64,000 nucleotides of DNA from Planctomycetaceae bacterium (lineage in GTDB: Bacteria; Planctomycetota; Planctomycetia; Planctomycetales; Planctomycetaceae), in contig JAJDEJ010000134.1 in the NCBI GenBank assembly GCA_029259815.1, positions 62,001 through 126,000 on the forward strand, given 5' to 3'. A model generated the notes under the pieces. It saw only the letters and a list, made by a program, of their open reading frames with translations. It was not told the DNA's origin and ran no database searches. A program made the translations under genes and the position numbers. Below, in pieces: positions 55,231-64,000 of the stretch. How positions within the stretch are numbered: the stretch's first letter is position 1; every line of letters starts with the position of its first letter.

Positions 55231-56160
55231 ATGCCCGACCGTCTCGACGAGTTCTCTCTGATCGACGCCATTCGCCGACGCGCGTCAGACACGCCACTGA
55301 CGCGTTTGGGCATTGGTGATGACACGGCCCATCTGCTGACTCGTGGCGACTCCGGAGTGCTTGTTGCTGTCGATGTGCTAATGGAGGGGGTGCACTTTGA
55401 TCTGTCTGATGTCACTCCCCAGTTGATCGGTCGCAAGGCGTTGGCGGTGAACCTGAGCGACATCGCCGCGATGGCGGGACAACCAACCGCTGCTGTTGTC
55501 GGACTCGTCCTGCCACGCAATGGCGGTGCAAATCTTGCGGAGCGACTTATGGAGGGGCTGATCTCGCTTGCAGACGAGTACGGCGTCGCTGTCATCGGCG
55601 GCGACACAAACTCCTGGGATGGACCACTCGTCATCAGCGTCACGATCATGGGCGAGCCGACTTCACAAGGAACGGTGACAAGGTCGGGAGCCGTGCCAGG
55701 CGATTGGTTGTTCGTCACAGGGGCATTAGGCGGCAGCCTGTCAGGACGGCATCTCACGTTCACACCTCGCATTGCAGAGGCGCAAGCACTCCACGAACTG
55801 GTTGATCTCCACGCGATGATCGACCTCAGCGACGGTCTGGCATCGGACGTCAGGCACATCGCCAACAGAAGCAACGTGGGCGTGGAGATCTCCGCGAACA
55901 TGATCCCGATCCATCCTGACGTCGATGTCTCGCTGTCTGATGACGATCGTCTACGACACGCTCTGTGTGACGGTGAAGACTTTGAACTACTCTTCGCTGT
56001 CAATGAGGCAGATGGCAACCGTTTGCTCAGGCAACCTGGAATTGAATGCCAGGTCACACGGATAGGAACGTTGATCGCAGAAGACTGCCTGCTCGTTCAT
56101 GAGGACGGCACAAGAGAGAGGCTTCCCGTGGGCGGATGGCGACATCGGTTCAACGACTGA
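55231..56160 (+). CDS. thiL: Thiamine-monophosphate kinase
   Basis: 309 residues from the ATG at 55231. It phosphorylates thiamine monophosphate to thiamine pyrophosphate, the last step of the pathway. The start 'RLDEFSLIDAIRR' is typical, followed by 'GIGDDTAHLL' (metal Asp pair), 'VDVLMEGVHFDL', 'NLSDIAAMAGQPTAAVVGL', 'GGDTNSWDGPLVISVTIMG' and the C-terminal 'DLSDGLASDVRHIAN' with 'LCDGEDFELLFAV'. The open frame runs back to 55063, but the extension overlaps a repeat. No other thi genes are nearby. Confidence 0.93.
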   Translation: MPDRLDEFSLIDAIRRRASDTPLTRLGIGDDTAHLLTRGDSGVLVAVDVLMEGVHFDLSDVTPQLIGRKALAVNLSDIAAMAGQPTAAVVGLVLPRNGGANLAERLMEGLISLADEYGVAVIGGDTNSWDGPLVISVTIMGEPTSQGTVTRSGAVPGDWLFVTGALGGSLSGRHLTFTPRIAEAQALHELVDLHAMIDLSDGLASDVRHIANRSNVGVEISANMIPIHPDVDVSLSDDDRLRHALCDGEDFELLFAVNEADGNRLLRQPGIECQVTRIGTLIAEDCLLVHEDGTRERLPVGGWRHRFND

Positions 56161-56198
56161 CGTCTCACATTCGAGGGAGAATACTGACAAGCACTTCG

Positions 56199-57176
56199 TC
56201 AGTTCTCAATGCGATCGATGGTCAAGTCGTTTGACTCGACGAAGGCCCGTAACTCCTCAGCAGTGAAGGTTCCCGTCGTGGCTCCGGGGGCACGGACGCA
56301 GCTGGCCCCCATCGCGGCCGCGTCTTTCACACAGTCAATGGGGGCCTTGCCGGACAGCAAGCCATAGATCAACCCGGCCGCAAAGGCGTCGCCTCCGCCA
56401 GTCCCATCGACTTCTGCCACTTCGTAGATCGGAATTCGCACACACTCGGTCGGTGAGAGGAGCAGAGCGCCTCTCGCGCCGCACGTCACAATGACCGTCT
56501 CGGCTCCCTGCCTCCGAAAGACCTTCGCTTGTTCGAGCGGATCATCGAGCCCCGTGATCACGCGAGCTTCGTCTGTGTTGGGCACGAAAATGCCCGTCAC
56601 CGGCAACACGGGCTTCAGCATGTCACTGATGGCATCCGTCTCACCGATGACGACGTCCAACACCGTGCGGACTCCAGCTGCTCTTGCGGCGGTGAACAGT
56701 TCAGCGATGTTCTCGCCTGACAAGGCTGCATTCAGACCAAATCCACCGACGTACACGACCTTCGCCTGCGTGAGCACATCAGCCTTGAGTTCCTTGCCCG
56801 TCAGGACGCGATTCGCTCCCAGAACATGAATGAACCGGCGATCTTCGCCCTGCACGTTCACAACGAGCGTTGTCGAGGTCTGCGCTTCGTGAGAAATGAC
56901 GATCTGTGAACAGTCGACACCCGCCTCTCTCAGCTCATCGCTGACATATCGTCCCACCACATCGTCACCGACACAGCCGACAACTCCCGCAGAGACACCG
57001 AGCTTGGCGAGGTCCACCGCGACATTGGCAGCACATCCGCCAATCGTCAGATCGATGCGAGGCGTACATGCCAGACCTCCCGATGGCGGGAACGCTGTGA
57101 TTGGTGCGGAGACGTGATCGGCAACGATCAGACCGACACACAACACATCGCATGCGGCAGGAGGGGACGAGTTCAT
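56199..57176 (-). CDS. PfkB family carbohydrate kinase
   Basis: 325 residues from the ATG at 57176. The N-terminal signature is 'IGGCAANVAVDLAKLGVSAG' with 'VGCVGDDVVGRYVSDELREA', and the C-terminal one is 'VDGTGGGDAFAAGLIYGLL' with the catalytic Asp. The family includes ribokinase, fructokinase and 2-keto-3-deoxygluconate kinase. A KDG-type kinase would fit with the dehydratase and aldolase genes elsewhere in the window, but no adjacency supports this. The extra 84 codons upstream (to 57428) overlap the DUF2062 gene and are not real. The gene is downstream of, and probably cotranscribed with, the DUF2062 gene. Confidence 0.9.
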   Translation of the reverse strand: MNSSPPAACDVLCVGLIVADHVSAPITAFPPSGGLACTPRIDLTIGGCAANVAVDLAKLGVSAGVVGCVGDDVVGRYVSDELREAGVDCSQIVISHEAQTSTTLVVNVQGEDRRFIHVLGANRVLTGKELKADVLTQAKVVYVGGFGLNAALSGENIAELFTAARAAGVRTVLDVVIGETDAISDMLKPVLPVTGIFVPNTDEARVITGLDDPLEQAKVFRRQGAETVIVTCGARGALLLSPTECVRIPIYEVAEVDGTGGGDAFAAGLIYGLLSGKAPIDCVKDAAAMGASCVRAPGATTGTFTAEELRAFVESNDLTIDRIEN

Positions 57177-57217
57177 GATCGTTCCTGCTCCGGATTCATA
57201 GCAACCGTCAGTGAAAG

Positions 57218-57781
57218 TCAGACTCTCACTGCTTCCTGCTGCACACGCTCTTGGGAGGGACTGCCCGCGGCGATTCGCTTCTCCCGTCGTTGAATCTGCT
57301 TCATCCGCTTCAAGATACGCAGGATCAAGGGATATGTGACAAGTCCCCCTATCGTTGCGACGATGAACGATCCTGTCAGCAAAGGAACGCCCAGATCGAC
57401 AAACAACCGCGTCATGGAGTTCCACCACTCCTGCAGTCCGTGGTATTCGAAGATCTTCGCGAACTCGTCTTTCGAAATCGTCGACGGGAAGTAGATGGTC
57501 CCGATGGTGTAGTTGAACCAGTAGATCGGAACGACTGTGAGTGGATTGGACACGTAGACTGCAATCAAGGCGGCCACCTTGTTAAAACGAAACAAGGATC
57601 GTGTCAGCATCGCGATCAACAGCACGAGCACCATCTGGATACCGACCGTCGGCGTGAGTGCCACAAACATGCCAATTGCTGCCCCCAGTGCGATTTGATG
57701 AGACGTGCCATCCAACATCAATAACGCCCGCAGCCAAAGGCGCGGGTCGATCATTTTGCGAATTGGATGGACTTCGTTCAT
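57218..57781 (-). CDS. DUF2062 domain membrane protein
   Basis: 187 residues with three membrane segments. The DUF2062 pattern is clear: 'SHQIALGAAIGMFVALTPTV', 'VAALIAVYVSNPLTVVPIYW' and a late helix near 135-155. It ends in a basic tail rich in Arg, Lys and Gln. The function of the domain is unknown, though it is often near lipid or glycosyl transfer genes. It lies 41 bp before the PfkB gene on the same strand. Confidence 0.88.
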   Translation of the reverse strand: MNEVHPIRKMIDPRLWLRALLMLDGTSHQIALGAAIGMFVALTPTVGIQMVLVLLIAMLTRSLFRFNKVAALIAVYVSNPLTVVPIYWFNYTIGTIYFPSTISKDEFAKIFEYHGLQEWWNSMTRLFVDLGVPLLTGSFIVATIGGLVTYPLILRILKRMKQIQRREKRIAAGSPSQERVQQEAVRV

Positions 57782-57879
57782 GACAGAGCAGCAGAGAACG
57801 CGGGTCTACGGGAGACGGGATAAGGGGCGTCGTCCTTCCTTCACTATATCGGCGAATTCGGCAGAATTGTTGTGGTGAA

Positions 57880-58563
57880 TCAGTTTTTGGTCAATAACTC
57901 ATTCACAAACGGAAGGATATCTTGTTCATAAGTGAACTCTTCCGCCTCGGGGTCCTCGTTGTCGAAACGCTTCAGCAGCATCCCCTCACGATCGTAGACG
58001 TAAACCGCGGGGATGGCCGCCAAGTCTAATTGCTCGTAGAGGGCGTCCGGATCGTCGTTGCCGAGAATGTTGTCGAAAGTGGCACCTTGGCTCTGTAAGA
58101 ACTCGGTCACTTTCTCACGATATGTCTCCGGCGGCTTGCTCGCTCGACCAGCGTAATCCATCGAGAACGAGATACACGCCACTTCGTCACCATGCTCGCG
58201 GTGCAGTTGCACGAGGTGAGGAAACTCGCGTCGACAGGGAACGCAACTCGTCGACCAGAGATCGAGTACCACGACTTTGCCTGCCTTCGATGCGACAAGC
58301 TGCTGAGCCTCGTCCCAGGACCTGATTGACAGAGAGACGTCCGTCGCCTCATCACCTGTTGAGGATTCCTGCGAGTCGGAGGAATCGGGAAGTGGAGGTT
58401 CGGTCTGGCCGGGTGGGGGAGGGCCGATGTCTATTTCAGCAACAGCCGGGCCGGGGCCCGGCACCTCGGCTGCATTTCCCGATGACTCTGTCGTGCTGTC
58501 CTGACAACCGCTGGCAACGGCCATCATCCAGACACACCACTTGATCGCACAATTCGCCCTCAT
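57880..58563 (-). CDS. TlpA-like thioredoxin-fold lipoprotein
   Basis: 227 residues. The lipobox 'AVASGCQDS' near residue 20 indicates lipid attachment, followed by an acidic and Pro-rich linker to about residue 75. The thioredoxin fold has 'KVVVLDLWSTSCVPCRREFP' with the active site CVPC, 'EVACISFSMDYAG', and the cis-Pro in 'AAIPAVYVYDREGM'. This is a periplasmic thiol reductase of the TlpA/ResA type. It may work with a membrane electron donor such as the DsbD-like protein at 37366. A separate spacer of almost 900 bp precedes it. Confidence 0.9.
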   Translation of the reverse strand: MRANCAIKWCVWMMAVASGCQDSTTESSGNAAEVPGPGPAVAEIDIGPPPPGQTEPPLPDSSDSQESSTGDEATDVSLSIRSWDEAQQLVASKAGKVVVLDLWSTSCVPCRREFPHLVQLHREHGDEVACISFSMDYAGRASKPPETYREKVTEFLQSQGATFDNILGNDDPDALYEQLDLAAIPAVYVYDREGMLLKRFDNEDPEAEEFTYEQDILPFVNELLTKN

Positions 58564-58863
58564 GTCAATTCTGCTCCCGGTTCGTTCTCACTTTGACCAT
58601 TGGCTGTTCACTGCAATCATCGCGAAGCCCTCGCAAGAGAACAAGAGTGGCCATAGCAATTGACGTAGCCGGGTACATCCGTTGAATGGTGGTATGACGG
58701 TTTGTGGAAGCGGGAGAAAAGCGGATCGGGCGGATTGGTGCGGATGTGTGTCTGGAGTTCCAAGAACGGTTTCGAGGCCAGACGTCTTGCCAACCGGTCG
58801 CTGCAGGGGCGTCGGATCTCTTCCTTTCCTGTTTTGGTGCGAAGCGATTTCCCAGAGACGTCA

Positions 58864-58922
58864 GTCCCGCGCAGAGTCTTGCCCCCGCGAAGGCGCGGGG
58901 CGGGAATCTGCGCGGGAATGAC
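58864..58922 (+). repeat. Repeat 'TCTTGCCCCC...GGCGCGGGGCGGGAA', copy 2
   Basis: GCGCAGAGTCTTGCCCCCGC followed by GAAGGCGCGGGGCGGGAA matches the copy at 55016-55050 with few differences. It is followed by TGCGCGGGAATGAC, the other half of the same element. Confidence 0.75.
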
Positions 58923-59030
58923 AAGAAGTTGGTTCGAATTGAAAAACCGACAAGAGGACTGATATTCATCCCACGTCCCCACGGCGAGGAGTGCGGACGT
59001 CGTCCCTCCCGGCCGCGCCATGTCGTCAGA

Positions 59031-59150
59031 AAAGGGAACACAGATTTCACGGATGACACGGATATGGCCCGTCTGGGGATTCGCAGTTCGTCTCACCCTG
59101 CGACCGCTCCGCGTGCATCCGCCCCATCCGTGAAAATCCGCATTTCCTTT
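59031..59150. repeat. Imperfect inverted repeat 'CACAGATTTCACGGAT...ATCCGTGAAAATC'
   Basis: AAAGGGAACACAGATTTCAC near 59031 faces ATCCGTGAAAATCCGCATTT near 59126, with the partner bases TTTCACGGAT and ATCCGTGAAA. This type of motif is very common in bacterial genomes and often flanks genes. Confidence 0.7.
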
Positions 59151-59212
59151 CTTTGTCATTCACCGCCCAGGCAACTCACAGGAGACCCACCATTTCACGA
59201 ATGCCCCCGACT

Positions 59213-59270
59213 TAGCCCACGGTCGCCAGACCTGGGAGGGTGCGATCCACCGACTGGCGACGGTGGGCTA
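59213..59270. repeat. Inverted repeat 'TAGCCCACGGTCGCCAG'
   Basis: Arms 59213-59229 and 59254-59270 pair over 17 bp with one mismatch and a 24-bp loop. The element ends 22 bp before the -35 box of the sdh promoter, so a role as an upstream terminator or insulator is possible. Confidence 0.8.
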
Positions 59271-59291
59271 CGGGGTGAAGATCCGGTTCGA

Positions 59292-59319
59292 TTGAAGTCG
59301 TCAGCCCCTGCCCTATAAT
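59292..59319 (+). promoter_or_regulatory. Predicted sigma-70-type promoter of the sdh operon
   Basis: TTGAAG (59292-59297), a 16-base spacer and a consensus TATAAT (59314-59319). This is the best -10 box I saw in the window. The sdhC start codon lies 130 bp downstream, which leaves a leader of about 125 nt. Confidence 0.65.
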
Positions 59320-59450
59320 CCCATGCAACTGAACCATGTTGAAGTGTGAAGGCTGGGGCTCGACTGACTCCCATGATCTCCTCGGGGATTTCGTGGCATT
59401 CGGCTCCCTCTCACTGGAAATTGACCGGCTGTTGAGCTGAGGAGCCAACC

Positions 59451-60140
59451 TTGAACTGGCTGACGACCGCCCTTTCGTCCTCCGTCGGACAGAAGTTCGT
59501 GATGGGACTCACGGGGCTTTTCCTGTGCGTGTTTCTCGTGATTCACCTGTCGGGCAACCTGCTGCTGTATGTCGGACCCGAGGCGTATGATCAATACGCT
59601 CACTTTTTGCACTCGCAGAAGGGTTTCCTGGCGTTTTCACAGGTTCTGCTCTACGGCGCGTTCTTCCTGCATATCTATCTCGCGTTCAAACTGTCCGCGA
59701 CAAATGTGACGTCACGGTTCAAGTCGTACAAGATGAAAGCTTCCAAGCGTGATGATCGCATGGTCGCCGCATTGGTCGCTCCTGAGGCGTGGATGTTCCG
59801 CAGCGGTGCGATCGTGCTGTTGTTTCTGATCGTTCATTTGTCAGACTTCAAGTTTGAGATTGGCTGGGATATTCTGGAGTCAGAATCGTCACCCTATGCG
59901 AAAGCCGGCATCATCCTGCGTGATGTTTGGCGAGCCGTGATTTACATCCTGGGGAGCCTGGTCCTCGGCGTCCATGTGAGCCATGGATTCGCCAGTGCCT
60001 TTCAGTCACTCGGCGTGAACCATCCGAAGTACACCCCCTGCATCAAGTGGTGCTCGATCGCTTTTGGCTGGATCGTCGCGATCGGCTTCGCAAGCTTTCC
60101 CATTATCTGGGCGCTGACGGACTCTCCTGCCGCACCGTGA
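59451..60140 (+). CDS. sdhC: Succinate dehydrogenase cytochrome b558 subunit
   Basis: 229 residues. It is a single membrane anchor of the Bacillus/epsilon type, with five helices that hold heme b and quinone. The first segment has 'GLFLCVFLVIHLSGNLLLYV', and candidate heme His residues also occur in 'HIYLAFKLS', 'LFLIVHLSDFKF' and 'GVHVSHGFASAFQSLGVNH'. The start is TTG at 59451; the ribosome-binding site GAGGAG at 59439-59444 and the immediate 'MNWLTTALSSSVGQKFVMGL' family start decide this. No separate SdhD is present, as expected for this class. It is the first gene of sdhCAB. Confidence 0.92.
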   Translation: MNWLTTALSSSVGQKFVMGLTGLFLCVFLVIHLSGNLLLYVGPEAYDQYAHFLHSQKGFLAFSQVLLYGAFFLHIYLAFKLSATNVTSRFKSYKMKASKRDDRMVAALVAPEAWMFRSGAIVLLFLIVHLSDFKFEIGWDILESESSPYAKAGIILRDVWRAVIYILGSLVLGVHVSHGFASAFQSLGVNHPKYTPCIKWCSIAFGWIVAIGFASFPIIWALTDSPAAP

Positions 60141-60199
60141 GAGACACCCCTCGGATTTTCAGGTCATATTGAAGAAGACTGACTGACAGGACAACAGGC

Positions 60200-62134
<1,935 letters not shown>

Positions 62135-62190
62135 GAGTCTTCATTTGTCAGCTTCCAGTCTTCGGTAACAGGCTGGCTCCTACCTACCTT

Positions 62191-62228
62191 CTGACAACTG
62201 AGCACTGAAAACTGAGAACTGAAAACTC
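62191..62228 (+). repeat. Short degenerate tandem repeat before sdhB
   Basis: Units close to CTGAAAACTGAGAA repeat three to four times immediately before the ATG of sdhB. Similar low-complexity runs (CTCTCAACTCTCAACATTC) occur after the CPBP gene near 15809-15850. The run replaces a usual Shine-Dalgarno region, so initiation of sdhB may depend on coupling. Confidence 0.65.
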
Positions 62229-63002
62229 ATGATTAGCCCCGTTCATAAGAATCTCTCGCTCACACTTCGAATCTGGCGTCAGCCAAGCACAGACGAGCAG
62301 GGTGAGTTCCGTGATTATCAGCTGCAAGACATTTCGCCGCACATGTCGTTCCTCGAGATGCTCGACATTCTTAATGAGCAATTGATTGAACAGGGCGAGG
62401 AAGCCGTTGCCTTCGACCACGACTGCCGCGAAGGCATTTGTGGCACTTGTGGCCTGGTGATCAACGGGCGGGCACATGGTCCGGATCATGAGACAACCAC
62501 TTGCCAACTTCACATGCGACGCTTCGAGGACGGCGATACGATCGTCATTGAACCTTGGCGAGCCCGTGCGTTCCCTGTCTTGCGAGATCTGGCCGTCGAC
62601 CGCACAGCCTTCGATCGCGTGATCCAGGCTGGCGGCTACGTTTCGGTCAAGACCGGTCAGGCTCCGGACGGGAATGCAATCATGATTCCCAGTCAGGACC
62701 AGGAAGAGTCGATGGACGCCGCTGCCTGCATCGGCTGTGGCGCATGCGTGGCAGCGTGCAAAAACGCCTCCGCCATGTTGTTCACAGCCGCCAAGGTCTC
62801 GCACCTCGTCAATCTTCCGCAGGGCGAACCGGAACGCAAGAAGCGAGTACTGGCGATGATCAATCAGCACGACGAAGAAGGCTTTGGTGCCTGTACCAAC
62901 ACCAACGAATGCGAAGCCGCCTGCCCCGCCGGCATCTCCGTCTCCCACATCGCCCGCCTCAACCGCGAATACATGAAGGCCATGCTGACGTCGAAGGAGT
63001 GA
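62229..63002 (+). CDS. sdhB: Succinate dehydrogenase iron-sulfur subunit
   Basis: 257 residues. It carries electrons from SdhA to the quinone site. The [2Fe-2S] site is '[20 protein letters not shown]' with a later Cys in 'ETTTCQLHM'. The [4Fe-4S] and [3Fe-4S] ligands are in '[19 protein letters not shown]' and '[20 protein letters not shown]'. All cysteine groups are intact. It is the third gene of sdhCAB. The following gene on the minus strand ends 4 bp away. Confidence 0.96.
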   Translation: MISPVHKNLSLTLRIWRQPSTDEQGEFRDYQLQDISPHMSFLEMLDILNEQLIEQGEEAVAFDHDCREGICGTCGLVINGRAHGPDHETTTCQLHMRRFEDGDTIVIEPWRARAFPVLRDLAVDRTAFDRVIQAGGYVSVKTGQAPDGNAIMIPSQDQEESMDAAACIGCGACVAACKNASAMLFTAAKVSHLVNLPQGEPERKKRVLAMINQHDEEGFGACTNTNECEAACPAGISVSHIARLNREYMKAMLTSKE

Positions 63003-63005
63003 CAA

Positions 63006-63656
63006 TCAAAGCGCAGGCACACGACTGAGTGCCGCGGTCAATTCCGGAATTGCGGCCTCCTCATGGATGACGATGCGACCACGATGCCCGGTTGCAAGTA
63101 AATGCGGGACTTGACCCGGATCGTCATTCGAGTTGTTGTAAACGAGCATCAGGTCCGCACGTTTAGCGAACCAGGGCAGCATCTCGATAGAACGCTTTCA
63201 TCGTGATCGAACCTTCTCGTCGGGAACAGTATGGCCTCCACTTGTATGTCGCTTTCTCACACGCACACAAGCGAGTTCGGGAGATTCGAGGGCGACATAG
63301 ATGAGTCCGAAGAAGCCTTGCGATTGGACGACTGTTTCGACCACTGGCTTGAACTTGCTTGTACTCAGTACCGTTTCCGTCGCAATGGGTTCATGAGTGC
63401 TGAGAGCGGACAGCAATTCGGTCATCGTCTGTTCTGCGGCAGCAATGAATGTTTCTTTCAACACCAAGTCGCTCGGCTCGTCGAAGGAACAATAGCCCTG
63501 CGATCTGAGAAGTTGCAACGTGAGGTCGTCGGCGTTCAGTAATCGAACATTGGCCAGCAGATCGTTCAGAGGCTTGCGCTGTGTGAAGGTCGTTTTCCCT
63601 GCTCCGTTTGGCCCTGCGATGAGCCAGAGTTCCGAAGAGGAAGCGGCCATCATCAT
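63006..63656 (-). pseudogene. Zeta-toxin-like P-loop kinase with in-frame TGA
   Basis: The first 152 codons encode a zeta/AAA-type ATPase: 'LWLIAGPNGAGKTTFTQRKP' (Walker A), 'LLNADDL' and 'EPIATETVLSTSKF'. After 'GGHTVPDEKVRSR' a TGA occurs (63198-63200). The same frame then continues for 63 codons with family-like sequence ('RSIEMLPWFAKRADLMLVYN', then 'NSNDDPGQVPHLL') to the stop at 63006-63008. In homologues as I recall them an aromatic residue stands where the TGA is. A single-base change from TGG would explain it. So this is a recent nonsense mutation, a sequencing error, or readthrough. Its start overlaps the upstream gene (ATGA). Confidence 0.8.
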
Positions 63657-63991
63657 TCCGAGTCTGGGGTCACATCGTCAGCCTGCTCGGCCAAGGCCTG
63701 CTGTTTGGCCTCATAGAAATGCTGTGTCACCTTATCTTGGAAATCAGCTGAGAAGTAGTGTCCGTAGCGGGACGTCCAGTCATCAGTCGGCATCTGAGAG
63801 GGCATCGATCCAGACTCGTCATCAAACAGAGTGGACGACAATTCCGGAAATGACTGGCGCAGCAAGCCGATCATGGCCGTAGAGGGAATGCCAATCTCAG
63901 CAGCTTTAGCACTCAACGAGGGCCGCTGATCCGGATGAGCGAGAAACCACTGCCACACTTGCCGTGATTCATTGCTCAGCCTGTTGTGCAC
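63653..63991 (-). CDS. Small protein upstream of zeta-like kinase (possible partner/antitoxin)
   Basis: 112 residues from GTG 63991. The frame stays open to the window edge, so the true start may lie outside. A helix-turn-helix-like segment is 'SLSAKAAEIGIPSTAMIGLL' and the C-terminal part is acidic ('ALAEQADDVTPDSE'). It does not look like the classic epsilon antitoxin. The stop overlaps the ATG of the zeta-like gene by four bases, typical of coupled toxin-antitoxin pairs. The role as antitoxin is inferred from position only. Confidence 0.65.
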   Translation of the reverse strand: MHNRLSNESRQVWQWFLAHPDQRPSLSAKAAEIGIPSTAMIGLLRQSFPELSSTLFDDESGSMPSQMPTDDWTSRYGHYFSADFQDKVTQHFYEAKQQALAEQADDVTPDSE

Positions 63992-64000
63992 GGACTTTAA

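Larger units (their letters stand above)
58564..59291. other. Repeat-rich intergenic region of about 730 bp
   Basis: No frame here has family-like content. The region carries at least three unrelated repeats (58864-58922, 59031-59150 and 59213-59270). It separates the divergent TlpA-like gene from the sdh promoter. It is the longest gene-free stretch in the window and may be an accumulation site for repeat elements. Confidence 0.7.

Noticed and set aside
58617-59318. Frames of 180 and 204 codons in the spacer before sdh
   Set aside because: They run through several repeat elements on either strand and have no domain or start signal.
62184-63005. 273-codon minus-strand frame over sdhB
   Set aside because: Antisense to sdhB, whose iron-sulfur motifs are complete.

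Overview
The window reads as chromosomal DNA of a planctomycete, probably in or near the family Planctomycetaceae. The evidence is lineage-typical protein families: three DUF1501 proteins, a DUF1549/DUF1553 planctomycete cytochrome, a 1014-residue PVC-type CxxCH heme-binding protein, Tat-type signals on oxidoreductases and hydrolases, and many orphan transcription units on both strands. GC is moderately high. I cannot name a genus from the sequence alone. I saw no rRNA, tRNA, CRISPR array, prophage or large integrated element.

Layout. 1-5.7 kb is housekeeping: a cut-off response regulator, a four-domain S1 RNA-binding protein with a long acidic N-terminus, an acyl-CoA thioesterase, transaldolase and, divergently, adenylosuccinate lyase. 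5.9-13.9 kb holds exported proteins: a Tat-signal protein of unknown function, a minus-strand group (dimethylformamidase-like protein, mutarotase-like protein, neutral ceramidase-like hydrolase), a DUF1501 protein and a truncated glycosidase. 14-24.4 kb has a THUMP-like methyltransferase, a CPBP protease, dihydroorotase, the PVC cytochrome, a second DUF1501 protein and a galactonate-dehydratase-like enolase. 24.4-32.5 kb has an IS3 scrap, a porin, an orphan molybdenum hydroxylase large subunit, and the DUF1549/DUF1553-DUF1501 pair. 32.6-42.2 kb has CutA, a DapA-like aldolase, a DJ-1/PfpI protein, a REP-associated transposase, a Gfo/Idh/MocA oxidoreductase, a DsbD-like protein and small envelope proteins. 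42.6-58.6 kb has CobA-HemD, an M29 aminopeptidase, a HAD phosphatase, a diadenylate cyclase fused to a YbbR domain, an acyl-CoA dehydrogenase, a DegP-like protease, ThiL, a PfkB kinase, a DUF2062 protein and a TlpA-like thioredoxin. 59.3-63.0 kb is the succinate dehydrogenase operon sdhCAB. The window ends in a zeta-toxin-like kinase broken by an in-frame TGA and its overlapping partner gene.

The most unusual property of the window is between the genes. Nearly every larger spacer carries an imperfect or perfect inverted repeat, from about ten unrelated sequence families. Two families recur here: 'GCCGACGGC' three times and 'GTAGCTG...TTCAG' twice. A RAYT (Y1) transposase gene at 35341-35931 is bracketed by copies of its own 16-bp motif, which makes it a candidate cognate REP system. 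Among proteins, the best second looks are the CdaA-YbbR fusion with an altered RHR motif (50197-51405) and the interrupted zeta-like kinase (63006-63656). No clearly new defence or biosynthetic system is visible.
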